A stretch of 64,000 bases of DNA from an uncultured Bartonella sp. Its GTDB lineage: Bacteria > Pseudomonadota > Alphaproteobacteria > Rhizobiales > Rhizobiaceae. Below the pieces are notes generated by a model. That model saw nothing but the letters and a program-made list of their open reading frames with translations. It did not search any database and was not told where the DNA came from. Every line of letters begins with the position of its first letter. Positions within the stretch are counted from its first letter, which is position 1. Positions 54,571 through 64,000 of the stretch are shown piece after piece. The translations under genes and the position numbers were made by a program. The stretch spans positions 319,214-383,213 of the forward strand of contig NZ_CALYPR010000002.1 in NCBI RefSeq assembly GCF_945277285.1, given 5' to 3'.

Positions 54571-55926
54571 GTGGTGAAAACAAAAAAGGCTCTTTTGTCG
54601 GCTTTGTTGCTGTCAGGCGTTGTTTTTGCGTCGCAACCGGTGCATGCCGAAACGCTGATGGGTGCTCTCGCCAAGGCTTACACAAACAATGGTAATTTGA
54701 ATAGCGAGCGTGCGAATTCCCGTATCCTTGATGAGGATATAGCTATTGCAAAATCGAATTTCCGTCCTCAAATCGAGGGCTTCGGTTCTTATGCACGGGG
54801 GCGTAGTGCCGCTACAACCTATTATACAACAACAGGTTCATTGGGTGTTCAATTAAGCCAAAAAGTTTTTGACGGCTTTGTTACCAAAAACACTGTTGCT
54901 TCGGCTGAAACCAAGGCTCAGGCACAGCGCGAATATTTGCGCAACACCGAGCAGAACATGCTGGTAAATGCAGCTACGGCTTACGCCAATGTTTTCCAAT
55001 ACCGACAAATTGCTGAATTGCGGCGGCAGAACCTTGCAGCACTTGAAGAACAAGTACGTGCCGATAAAGCAAAACTCGACGTGGGCGAAGGAACGCGTAC
55101 CGATCTGGCGCAGTCTGAAGCTGCGCGTTCGGTTGCGGTCTCTGAACTTAGCCTTGCGCGTGCAGATGTAAAATCGGCAGAAGCTGTCTATCGTCAGGTT
55201 ATTGGTGCAGATCCTGATAAACTTGATCGTCCGCCGGTATCGAAAGCAATACCAGCATCCCCCGATGCCGGCTATAAGATTGGCGCTGCGACTCATCCGG
55301 CAATTTTGTATTCAAAATACCTGATTGATGCGAGCTCTTTTAACGTTAAAGCCAAGGAAGGTGCTTTGCTTCCGCAAGTCGATTTGTCGGCAAGTACTTC
55401 CTATAACCAGATTTACAATGGGCCGGGCGATGGTGGCCGTTCCAATTCGGTTGGCGTTTCCATTAATGTGCCGATTTATCAAGGGGGGCGGACATCAGCT
55501 CAAATTCGCCAGTCTAAAGAGCAGTTGGGGCAGGCGAGAATCCAGCTTGATCTAGCGCAGGATAGTGTTCGCGAGAATATGTCGTCATCCTGGTCTCAGT
55601 TGGAAGGTGCCCGCGCTTCTGTTATCGCTTATCGAGACAGTGTACGTGCTGCCGAGATTGCTCTTGACGGTCGTGTACAGGAAAACCGCGTTGGACAGGC
55701 AACAACTCTCGATGTGTTAAATTCGCGCTCACAGCTTATTAACGCACAGATTTCACTTGTCACTGCTGAGCGAAATGTTGTGGTAGCAAGCTACAATGTC
55801 CAGTCAGCAATTGGAAAAATGACGGCTGATCAGTTGGGGCTGCAGGTGGTTAAATACGACCCCGTGGAGCATAATAAAGCTGTTAAAAATAAGTGGATTG
55901 GTGCTCGCACGCCTGATGGCCGGTGA
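54571..55926 (+). CDS. tolC: TolC-family outer-membrane efflux protein
   Basis: Signal peptide KTKKALLSALLLSGVVFASQPVHA, then TLMGALAKAYTNNGNLNSERANSRILDEDIAIAKSNFRPQIEGFGSY; GTG start probable. Confidence 0.9.
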   Translation: MVKTKKALLSALLLSGVVFASQPVHAETLMGALAKAYTNNGNLNSERANSRILDEDIAIAKSNFRPQIEGFGSYARGRSAATTYYTTTGSLGVQLSQKVFDGFVTKNTVASAETKAQAQREYLRNTEQNMLVNAATAYANVFQYRQIAELRRQNLAALEEQVRADKAKLDVGEGTRTDLAQSEAARSVAVSELSLARADVKSAEAVYRQVIGADPDKLDRPPVSKAIPASPDAGYKIGAATHPAILYSKYLIDASSFNVKAKEGALLPQVDLSASTSYNQIYNGPGDGGRSNSVGVSINVPIYQGGRTSAQIRQSKEQLGQARIQLDLAQDSVRENMSSSWSQLEGARASVIAYRDSVRAAEIALDGRVQENRVGQATTLDVLNSRSQLINAQISLVTAERNVVVASYNVQSAIGKMTADQLGLQVVKYDPVEHNKAVKNKWIGARTPDGR

Positions 55927-55980
55927 TGACAACACGTATCTGATATAGAGTTGATGGATGTCAGCTCAATGTGAATTCTG

Positions 55981-56013
55981 AAAGGGCGCATAACTATTAT
56001 ATGTGCCCTTTTT
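55981..56013 (+). terminator. Intrinsic terminator downstream of tolC-family gene
   Basis: AAAGGGCGCATAACTATTATATGTGCCCTTTTTAT. Confidence 0.8.
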
Positions 56014-56421
56014 ATTTCTTCGAATTTTCTGAGTTTTCAATAAAGAAAAATGATTTTTTTGATAGTCAAAGGGGTGTAATTAATTTCTGGATATAAAAGT
56101 ATATAGTAAATTAAAAATAGTAATAACAAATTATAAATTTTATATTATTTATAATTATATAAAATTTATTAATTATAACGGTTTATGAGTATTAATATTT
56201 AAAAATAAAATATTAAAAAATATTTTTAAATTAAAATACTTAAAAAATGCACGTTTCTGATCTTCTTTTTCATAAGAAAAAATAATAGCGCGTTTATTGG
56301 CTAAAAAATAACGCCGGAGTTTTAAAAATGAGAAATCTGTGTGTAGCGGATTGAAACACTAGCTTGTTTGTTTTTGTGGGATTAGTTTCTTGTTGCTAAT
56401 TTGTCTAAGAGGTTAAGAAGT

Positions 56422-57066
56422 ATGGCACAAAGTTCAAATGCGTTGCGGGAACCTACAACGGATGAGATCCTCGCGTCTATACGGGAAATAATTGAAGAGA
56501 ATACTGGTCGAATCAGTATGCAATCCGATGATAAGGCAAATGACGTCAAAAAGCGTAATGAAGCCGATAGCAGCAGTTCCTCATCTAATAATTTCGAAAA
56601 TCGGGATGCTTTAACAGTTGAAGATGCCATGAGGGCATTGGCCGCCCGCATTGGATTAAGAGAAAACACCCAATCAAAGTCAGCCCAGCCGGTAGAGAAA
56701 AATATAAGCAGTAATACGCCATTACCTGAGCAGACGTCTGAAAACGTTGCTGCTTTCAATCAGAATGAGAAAATTATCAACGATGATCGTGTCATTCCCG
56801 ATTATAATAAGGGTATTGCAGGTCAACAAAATATTGAAAATCTTCAAGATAAAAGTGCAAGCGCTGCGGTGCAGCAAGAGCAACTGCAAAGCGCATTAGA
56901 ACTTAGTCCGGCGTTTTGGGCCAGTGTCGATCGTTTGGCTGAAGATGCGTTGCGGCCGATTCTCGTAAATTGGTTGCAAAAACGCTGGCCAGCTTTGGTT
57001 GAAAAGATTTTGCATGAGGAATTAATCCATGCATTTGACCGAAATTTTCCGTCCGAAAAAAAATAA
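56422..57066 (+). CDS. DUF2497 / PopZ-like cell-pole organizing protein
   Basis: N-term EPTTDEILASIREIIEEN; C-term LSPAFWASVDRLAEDALRPILVNWLQKRWPALVEKILHEEL; disordered middle region. Confidence 0.88.
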   Translation: MAQSSNALREPTTDEILASIREIIEENTGRISMQSDDKANDVKKRNEADSSSSSSNNFENRDALTVEDAMRALAARIGLRENTQSKSAQPVEKNISSNTPLPEQTSENVAAFNQNEKIINDDRVIPDYNKGIAGQQNIENLQDKSASAAVQQEQLQSALELSPAFWASVDRLAEDALRPILVNWLQKRWPALVEKILHEELIHAFDRNFPSEKK

Positions 57067-57366
57067 AAGTCTGATTAGAATTCCATATGGATCAAGCCAT
57101 CAACTTTAAAAGATCTACCAGCGTGAGTTCTGAGGTTTTTCTATAACAGAACGATCGGAAGCAATATGCCGGCTGATATTTGTTCTTGTGCTTGATGATT
57201 AGGCTTCATCTTTTTTTGAAAAATTTACAATTTAATTCATTATTTTTTGAAACCTGATGTGAAGTCGGGTACAACCATTTAAAAAGCAAATATTCAGGCT
57301 AAATCCTGAGACTGTTTGAGTTACATCGCAGGATCGTTTGCGTAGCAGTGGTAATTGGAAAAGAGA

Positions 57367-60090
57367 ATGCTAGAAAAAACATATGATGCCGGCTCGACGG
57401 AGCCCCGTATAGAAAAACAATGGGAAGAAAACGGTGTCTTTAAAGCCGGTGCAGGTTCCAAACCCGGTGCAGAAGCCTTCAGTATTGTTATTCCGCCGCC
57501 CAATGTCACTGGATCTTTGCATATGGGCCATGCGCTTAATAATACAATTCAGGATATTATGGTTCGTTTCGAGCGTATGCGAGGCAAAAATGTTTTGTGG
57601 CAGCCTGGGATGGATCACGCAGGAATCGCGACGCAAATGGTTGTCGAACGGCAGCTGGCGCAAAGAAAGGAACCAACGCGTCGGCAAATGGGACGTGAAA
57701 AGTTTGTTCAACGTGTCTGGCAATGGCGCGAGGAATCAGGCGGGAAAATTGCCCATCAATTGCGCCGTCTTGGTGCATCATGCGACTGGTCTCGTGAACG
57801 TTTCACCATGGACGAGGGACTGTCACGCGCTGTTTTGGAAGTTTTTGTTTCTCTTTATAAAGAAGGTCTGATTTATAAGGACAAACGTCTGGTCAATTGG
57901 GATCCTAAGCTGCTGACCGCAATTTCTGATCTGGAAGTAGAACAGAAGGAGATAAAAGGCCATTTATGGCATTTCCGCTATCCGTTGGAGGGAAAAGTAT
58001 TTAATCCCGACGACCCGAGCACATTTATTGTTGTGGCAACAACACGCCCAGAAACAATGCTCGGCGATACCGGAATTGCGGTTAATCCGAAAGATGAAAG
58101 ATATCAGGCGCTCATCGGCCAACATGCCATTTTACCGTTTGTCGGTCGAAAAATAGAAATTGTCGGTGACGACTATGCCGATCCTGAGGCGGGTACCGGT
58201 GCAGTAAAAATTACGCCTGCCCATGATTTTAACGACTTTGAAGTTGGCCGTCGTCATAATCTTCGCATTATTAATATTATGACAGAAGAGGCTGAAATTT
58301 TCCTGCGCGACAATGAAGACTTCCTGAACGGTCTTGATGACACCAAAGAACTTCAAAAGCTGATTGAAACCTTCGATCATATGGATCGTTTTGTGGCGCG
58401 GCAGAAAATTGTCGAGATGATGGAAGAGGGCGGCTATCTCGCCGGGATTGAAGATCACACCCATATGGTCCCGCACGGTGATCGTGGTGGAGTACCGATT
58501 GAACCTTTTTTGACTGACCAATGGTATGTCAACGCGGCAAAGCTTGCTAAACCGGCTATTGATGCAGTTAAAAACGGCAAGACAACAATTATTCCAAAAA
58601 ATTGGGAAAAAACCTATTTTAATTGGATGGAAAATATTGAACCTTGGTGTATCTCGCGTCAATTGTGGTGGGGGCATCAGATACCAGCCTGGTATGGCCC
58701 CGATGGTAAGGTTTTTGTTGAAAAATCCGCTGAAGAAGCACAGGTCGCCGCCGATGCCCATTATGGAAAAGCAGTAGAATTGCGACGCGACGAAGATGTA
58801 CTTGATACATGGTTTTCTTCAGCGTTATGGCCATTTTCAACATTGGGCTGGCCTGATAAAACCAAAGAATTAGAATTTTATTATCCGACAAGCGTAGTAG
58901 TAACAGGGTTTGACATCCTGTTCTTCTGGGTAGCCCGCATGATGATGATGGGGTTGCATTTCATGCATGATGTGCCGTTCCACAACATCTATATGCACGC
59001 GCTGGTGCGTGACAAGAACGGTGCAAAAATGTCGAAGTCGAAGGGCAATGTCATCGACCCACTCGACTTGATGGACGAATATGGTGCCGATGCCCTGCGT
59101 TTTACCTTGGCAATTATGGCTGCTCAAGGACGGGACGTAAAACTTGATCCCGCTCGTATTGCCGGCTACCGGAATTTTGGCACGAAACTGTGGAATGCGA
59201 CGCGCTTTGCCGAAATGAATGGCGTTAGCTATGACCCGTCATTCAAACCGGAAGAAGTCAAATTGTCTTTGAATCGCTGGATATTGACCGAACTTTCCAA
59301 AACCATTGAGGCTGTCACAAGCGGTATTGAAGCCTACCGGTTTAATGAAGCGGCGGCGGCTGTTTATCGTTTTATCTGGAATACTTTATGTGATTGGTAT
59401 CTTGAACTTTTGAAGCCGATTTTCCAAGGGGAAGACGAAGGTGACAAAAAGGAGGCACAAGCCTGCGTTGCCTGGGTGCTCGAGCAGGTTTATAAAATTC
59501 TTCATCCGTTCATGCCTTATATGACGGAAGAATTGTGGACTTTGACCGCAACCGATAAACACAAAAGACAAACAATGTTGGCTCTTGCCAGCTGGCCTGA
59601 TATCAATTTCCGTGATGAAGCGGCAGCCGAAGATATCAATTGGCTGATTGATGTTGTGGGTGGTATTCGTTCGGCGCGCGCTGAAATGAACGTGCCAGCC
59701 GGTGCAATGGCACCTCTGGTTATTGTTGAAGCTGGTAAAATAACGAAAGAGCGTGTGGAACGGCATGATGCTGCCATCAAGCGGCTTGCTCGCATTGAGA
59801 CAATAGAGTTTGCCGACAAGGTTCCGGAGGCTTCTGCTCAAATTATTCTTGGTGAAGCAACCTTTGCGATGCCATTGGGTCAATTGATCGACTTCGAGAC
59901 AGAGCGGGCGCGCCTTGCCAAGGAAATGGGAAAAATTGATCTTGATATAGGTAAAGTCGAGAAAAAGCTTGAAAACCCGAAATTCGTAGAAAATGCCAAG
60001 CCTGAAATTGTTGAAGCCGAACGTGAACGTTTGAGCGAGCTTCAGGCGGCTAAAGAAAAGGTTGCTATCGCGATGAAGCGGCTAGGGTAA
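57367..60090 (+). CDS. valS: Valyl-tRNA synthetase
   Basis: PPPNVTGSLHMGHALNNTIQD, KMSKSKGNVIDPLDLMDEYGADALRFTL, C-terminal coiled coil. Confidence 0.97.
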   Translation: MLEKTYDAGSTEPRIEKQWEENGVFKAGAGSKPGAEAFSIVIPPPNVTGSLHMGHALNNTIQDIMVRFERMRGKNVLWQPGMDHAGIATQMVVERQLAQRKEPTRRQMGREKFVQRVWQWREESGGKIAHQLRRLGASCDWSRERFTMDEGLSRAVLEVFVSLYKEGLIYKDKRLVNWDPKLLTAISDLEVEQKEIKGHLWHFRYPLEGKVFNPDDPSTFIVVATTRPETMLGDTGIAVNPKDERYQALIGQHAILPFVGRKIEIVGDDYADPEAGTGAVKITPAHDFNDFEVGRRHNLRIINIMTEEAEIFLRDNEDFLNGLDDTKELQKLIETFDHMDRFVARQKIVEMMEEGGYLAGIEDHTHMVPHGDRGGVPIEPFLTDQWYVNAAKLAKPAIDAVKNGKTTIIPKNWEKTYFNWMENIEPWCISRQLWWGHQIPAWYGPDGKVFVEKSAEEAQVAADAHYGKAVELRRDEDVLDTWFSSALWPFSTLGWPDKTKELEFYYPTSVVVTGFDILFFWVARMMMMGLHFMHDVPFHNIYMHALVRDKNGAKMSKSKGNVIDPLDLMDEYGADALRFTLAIMAAQGRDVKLDPARIAGYRNFGTKLWNATRFAEMNGVSYDPSFKPEEVKLSLNRWILTELSKTIEAVTSGIEAYRFNEAAAAVYRFIWNTLCDWYLELLKPIFQGEDEGDKKEAQACVAWVLEQVYKILHPFMPYMTEELWTLTATDKHKRQTMLALASWPDINFRDEAAAEDINWLIDVVGGIRSARAEMNVPAGAMAPLVIVEAGKITKERVERHDAAIKRLARIETIEFADKVPEASAQIILGEATFAMPLGQLIDFETERARLAKEMGKIDLDIGKVEKKLENPKFVENAKPEIVEAERERLSELQAAKEKVAIAMKRLG

Positions 60091-60118
60091 TTTGTTTTAG
60101 TTAGTGCTAACACTTTTA

Positions 60119-60151
60119 AACCGCTTGGATCACTATTTCCAAGCGGTTTTT
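60119..60151 (+). terminator. Intrinsic terminator downstream of valS
   Basis: AACCGCTTGGATCACTATTTCCAAGCGGTTTTTTAC. Confidence 0.88.
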
Positions 60152-60166
60152 TACGATCTTAGCCAT

Positions 60167-60198
60167 TACCACTGCCATTACCTACCACTGCCATTACC
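60167..60198. repeat. Perfect 16-bp tandem duplication (TACCACTGCCATTACC x2) across the lipoprotein stop codon
   Basis: Two adjacent identical 16-mers at 60167-60182 and 60183-60198. Confidence 0.95.
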
Positions 60199-60420
60199 CA
60201 TTGATGAAGCATAGTTTTTCCGGATAGCCGGAGCTGGTGCAGGAATGTCGGCAGGGTTTAATGTACGCCACTGGCGTTCGCCATTGTCGCCAAGATACCA
60301 ATAGCCGGTTGTTGCTGTCTCCTCGCTTGTCGTGGCAAGGTCGGCCTTTTGTGTTGTGGAACAGGCAGACACTATCGCTGTAGAAAGCGTGAATGCTATA
60401 ATGCTCACTTTACTCATCAT
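60178..60420 (-). CDS. Small lipoprotein
   Basis: Lipobox STAIVSAC after a short signal peptide; 80 aa. Confidence 0.7.
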   Translation of the reverse strand: MMSKVSIIAFTLSTAIVSACSTTQKADLATTSEETATTGYWYLGDNGERQWRTLNPADIPAPAPAIRKNYASSMGNGSGR

Positions 60421-60751
60421 TACTTCAACTCATAAAAATAAAGGTCCACGTGGTTAAAATGACCACAGATGCTTTTGCAGGGGCTCTATCTCACCATTAA
60501 CAGTAAACAGCGATAGTCCTAATTTTGCATAATTAGTTGGTTGATGCAAATTTAAAAATTGGCGGGAATTTTCGATGATTAATCACAATGTGGGGATTTT
60601 AGTATGTTGCTTTCATGCAACACTCTTATGATTGTTGATTTGAAACAATTGATAACAATGTTGGTGCCTCATTCCCACCACAAAGCGAGAGCAATTCTGT
60701 GAGTGTGAACGATTTAACGTGCAAACCTAGGGCGAGATAGGAAAAGTTCAG

Positions 60752-61546
60752 ATGAATAGATGCAAAGAAGGTTGGTTGGCCAGTGTGACTGCGCTCACAT
60801 TGGGAATCTGTCTTTCTACAGCATCTGCTTTGGATATCAACAATACCAAAACCCAGTCTGAAAGCCCGTTCGAATTTTTCAAAAGCGGCATTTCTGCGTA
60901 TAAAAATGGTAATAAAGACCAAGCTGTCAAAGCGTTAAAATATGCAGCCGATATGGGGCATACCGGCGCAAATTGGAAACTCGCTCGTATGTATGCGGAT
61001 GGTGACGGTGTCGCCGAGAATGATTATCAGGCTTATCAGCTTTACGTTCGCATTGTGCAAGAAGGGGCGGATCCCGGGTCGGAAGATGAAAGTTATCTTT
61101 CCGATGCATTGGTTGAAATAGCAAGTTATCTTGTGACAGGAATTCCAAATTCGCCGGTCAAACAGGATATGGCTCATGCACGCAGTCTTTATTTGCAGGC
61201 AGCAACCAATTTTGGCAATCCGGAAGCACAATATTGTTTGGGCAAAATGTTGCTGAATGGTGAAGGGGGAGAGAAAAACCCCGTTCAGGCTGCCCGCTGG
61301 TTCCAACTTTCGGCGCGAAAGGGCAATCCGGCTGCACAGGCTATGCTGGGCAATATGTTGTTTCAAGCAGGAAAAACCGTGCGCGGTCTTGCAATGATGA
61401 CAGCGGCCTATGAGAAAGCCGGTCCACACGATCAGACATGGATAAGGCAAATGCAGGAACGGGCTTTTGCAGTTTCCGGCGAAGCAGATCGTCGCACAGC
61501 TATTTCAATGGCGGGTGATATTGCCAGAAACAATAACGGTTTTTGA
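60752..61546 (+). CDS. exoR: Sel1-repeat exported regulator, ExoR-like
   Basis: Signal peptide; Sel1/TPR-like repeats GHTGANWKLARMYADGDGVAENDYQAYQLYVRI, GNPEAQYCLGKMLLNGEGGEKNPVQAARWFQLSARKGNPAAQAMLGNMLF; layout as in rhizobial ExoR. Confidence 0.82.
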   Translation: MNRCKEGWLASVTALTLGICLSTASALDINNTKTQSESPFEFFKSGISAYKNGNKDQAVKALKYAADMGHTGANWKLARMYADGDGVAENDYQAYQLYVRIVQEGADPGSEDESYLSDALVEIASYLVTGIPNSPVKQDMAHARSLYLQAATNFGNPEAQYCLGKMLLNGEGGEKNPVQAARWFQLSARKGNPAAQAMLGNMLFQAGKTVRGLAMMTAAYEKAGPHDQTWIRQMQERAFAVSGEADRRTAISMAGDIARNNNGF

Positions 61547-62263
61547 TCTTAAAGAAGCAACCCGCTGTTTTTACAATTCTTTGAAGATTAACTTCTCTGC
61601 TGAAATAATGCATCTGGCTGGTTTTATAGTGAATGCAACACTATGGAGCATTATGCTATTGGCCGGTTTGTGAATTCGGGAGTGTCGTAATGTTCAATTA
61701 TTCATATTCGCGTTCTGAAAAAAAGCACTCCCTGCATTGGTGTCAACTGTGTTTTAGCAATAATACGTTTGCAGGATAACCATCGCTTTCTCTTTCGACC
61801 ATCGGTCATGAATGTCACTGCCATTGTCTGACGAACGGTAGTTATTCTTTGGTCATTCCGCAAGCCCTCAATGAATAAAGTCGAAAATGGTCGTGAAATC
61901 TACTTTTGTCAAAGCTATCGATCGTTTATCAGTTAACAAAAATAGTAACGACAATAAGAATGGCGAAGTAATTTCGACCTGTGAGAATCGATTTGAGTAA
62001 AATTTAACTTGTTAAAATGTTTAGTCGCTAAATAGTTTGTAAAATGTGCTAGCTTTTTGAAACGCCGCTATGAGCATAAGTTGTGACAGAAAAATATAGA
62101 CCACAATGACGGGGTAAACGTTTCTTTTTGCACGCAGTTTAAAAACGACATTTACATAAAAACTGGCTGCTCGTCTTTTTAGAGACAGCAACTAAGCTTC
62201 AACAACTTCGAAATCTGTTTTAAACATCGGAAAAATAAAAGTCGCCGCTTTTCCCTATATGGA

Positions 62264-63010
62264 TTAATGGCTGAGAATTTTTGACAAAAAGTCTCGGGCA
62301 CGTGGGGTTCTGGATTCAGGCGAGGCAAAAAATTCTTCCGAAGTGCAGTCTTCCAATATTGTTCCGCCATCCATAAAAATGACCCGATCTGAAACCTTAT
62401 GGGCAAATCCCATTTCATGAGTAACACAGATCATTGTCATGCCATCTTGGGCAAGCCCTACCATAACATCAAGTACTTCTCCTACCATTTCAGGGTCAAG
62501 TGCCGATGTCGGCTCGTCAAACAGCATAACAATGGGATCCATCGTCAAAGCACGGGCGATAGCAACACGCTGCTGTTGACCACCTGAAAGCTGGCCCGGA
62601 TATTTATCTTTCTGATCAATAAGTCCAACGCGTTTTAAATATTTCAATCCACTTTCAATGGCATCTTTCTTGGAACGATGAAGAACTTTGGTCTGGGCAA
62701 TTGTTAAATTTTCCATCACTGACAAATGCGGGAAAAGCTCAAAGTGCTGGAATACCATACCAACACGACTACGTAAGTGCGGCAAATTGGTTTTTGGCGA
62801 GTGGACGGCCACTCCGTCAACCCAAATCTGGCCCTCCTGGAAAGGTTCCAACGCATTGATTGTTTTGATAAAAGTCGATTTACCTGATCCCGAGGGGCCA
62901 CAAACAACGACGACTTCGCCCTTGCTTATATTGGTCGAGCAATTTTTCAAAACGTTGAATTTTCCATACCATTTGGAAACGTTTTTGACTTCAATCATAT
63001 GTTCGGGCAT
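62264..63010 (-). CDS. Polar amino-acid ABC transporter ATP-binding protein (GlnQ/GltL type)
   Basis: [26 protein letters not shown] Walker [44 protein letters not shown]. Confidence 0.95.
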   Translation of the reverse strand: MPEHMIEVKNVSKWYGKFNVLKNCSTNISKGEVVVVCGPSGSGKSTFIKTINALEPFQEGQIWVDGVAVHSPKTNLPHLRSRVGMVFQHFELFPHLSVMENLTIAQTKVLHRSKKDAIESGLKYLKRVGLIDQKDKYPGQLSGGQQQRVAIARALTMDPIVMLFDEPTSALDPEMVGEVLDVMVGLAQDGMTMICVTHEMGFAHKVSDRVIFMDGGTILEDCTSEEFFASPESRTPRARDFLSKILSH

Positions 63011-63022
63011 AAATTTTTCCTA

Positions 63023-63736
63023 TCAGCGAATAATAGCAACTTTTTTCTGCAGGTACATTACAGCCTGCGATAACGTAAAACAGATTACGAAATAGAAGAT
63101 AGCGGCAAGTATATAGGCTTCTTGTTTGACACCGAAATTGTTTGCAACAATATCAAAACCTTTTAGCAAATCATTGCCGCTGATTGCATAAACGAGCGAT
63201 GTGTCTTGAAACAGAATGATAACCTGCGTCAAAAGGACAGGTAACATATTCCGCAAAGCCTGAGGCAAAACAACAATGAGCATGGATTGCCAATAGGTCA
63301 TTCCCAAAGCTTCACTTGCATATTTCTGCCCTTGCGGGACAGAGCGTATGCCGGCACGCATAATTTCAGCAAAATAGGCGGCTTCAAAGACGGTGAAAGT
63401 GATTAAAGCGGAATTGTTGGCTCCGATTGAATGACCAGTTACGAACGGTAATAGAACAAAAAACCAGAGAATAACCATGACCAGCGGCACAGAGCGCATG
63501 GCTGTAATATAAATTGTGGCGATCCATGACAAAGGCTTCATCGAAGAAAGCCGCATCATTGCCAGAAGCGTACCGAAGATGAGACCTAAAATAGTGGCCA
63601 CAATTGTGAGAACAACGCTGAAGATCAAACCGGACAGGATATACGTTTTAAATACATCAAAGGTGAAGAAAGAAAAATCCATCCATGAAAAATCAAATGT
63701 CAGGTAATAGGAGAGGGTAGAGCTCAGATTTGACAT
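63023..63736 (-). CDS. Amino-acid ABC transporter permease (GltK type)
   Basis: MRSVPLVMVILWFFVLLPF, AAYFAEIMRAGIRSVPQGQKYASEALGMTYWQSMLIVVLPQALRNMLP. Confidence 0.92.
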   Translation of the reverse strand: MSNLSSTLSYYLTFDFSWMDFSFFTFDVFKTYILSGLIFSVVLTIVATILGLIFGTLLAMMRLSSMKPLSWIATIYITAMRSVPLVMVILWFFVLLPFVTGHSIGANNSALITFTVFEAAYFAEIMRAGIRSVPQGQKYASEALGMTYWQSMLIVVLPQALRNMLPVLLTQVIILFQDTSLVYAISGNDLLKGFDIVANNFGVKQEAYILAAIFYFVICFTLSQAVMYLQKKVAIIR

Positions 63737-63738
63737 GA

Positions 63739-64000
63739 TTAGCGCCCCTCCGTTTGAAAACCGGGTATCTTTACCATTCTTTCAATCACCGACATGACTA
63801 TGAAAATGACCAGCGAAATAAAGACATAAAGAATCGTCACAACGATATAGTTTTCGTAAACGTGGCTGACCTCCTCGATTGCCTGAAACTGAAATTGCAT
63901 CAGTTCGTGAATTGAAACAGCAAAAGCAACAGCCGAATTTTTGACGATGCCCATGGATTCGGAAATGAGCGGTGGCAGAATGGTGCGCATCGCCCTTGGC
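63739..64000 (-). CDS. Amino-acid ABC transporter permease (GltJ type), partial at window end
   Basis: In-frame ...MRTILPPLISESMGIVKNSAVAFAVSIHELMQFQFQAIEEVSHVYENYIVVTILY..., open to the window edge. Confidence 0.85.
   Translation of the reverse strand, partial: PRAMRTILPPLISESMGIVKNSAVAFAVSIHELMQFQFQAIEEVSHVYENYIVVTILYVFISLVIFIVMSVIERMVKIPGFQTEGR

Overview
The window reads as a 64-kb segment of an AT-rich alphaproteobacterial chromosome, most likely Rhizobiales and Bartonella-like. This is inferred from the split/permuted tmRNA with tag ANDNYAEARLAA, the fused secDF, the DUF4169/RHH/SspB block, exoR, PopZ/DUF2497 and a large autotransporter. Most of it is housekeeping: prmA (cut by the left edge), SCO1, poxB, uvrD/pcrA, sspB, dctA, pdxJ, kup, ilvC, TerC-CBS, a CPA2 antiporter, secDF, an MscS channel, ilvA, rhlE, sseA, pcm, a TolC-family protein, valS, exoR, two polar amino-acid ABC loci and four tRNAs. 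The main points of interest are: (1) a well-formed cobalamin riboswitch upstream of a metE gene with two frameshifts and two in-frame stops; (2) a fusion of an MfnB-like (DUF556-type) domain that seems to have lost catalytic lysines to a FolB-like domain; (3) a Ser/Thr-kinase-like protein with a C-terminal segment resembling the acyl-CoA-synthetase (ANL) C-terminal domain; (4) a two-piece tmRNA on the minus strand, hidden under a spurious ORF; (5) a 1.2-kaa autotransporter with a repetitive passenger and an in-frame ~60-bp tandem-repeat linker; (6) an amino-acid ABC operon without its own ATPase. I saw no CRISPR array, prophage or intact insertion sequence. All homology calls come from reading the sequence; no searches were run.
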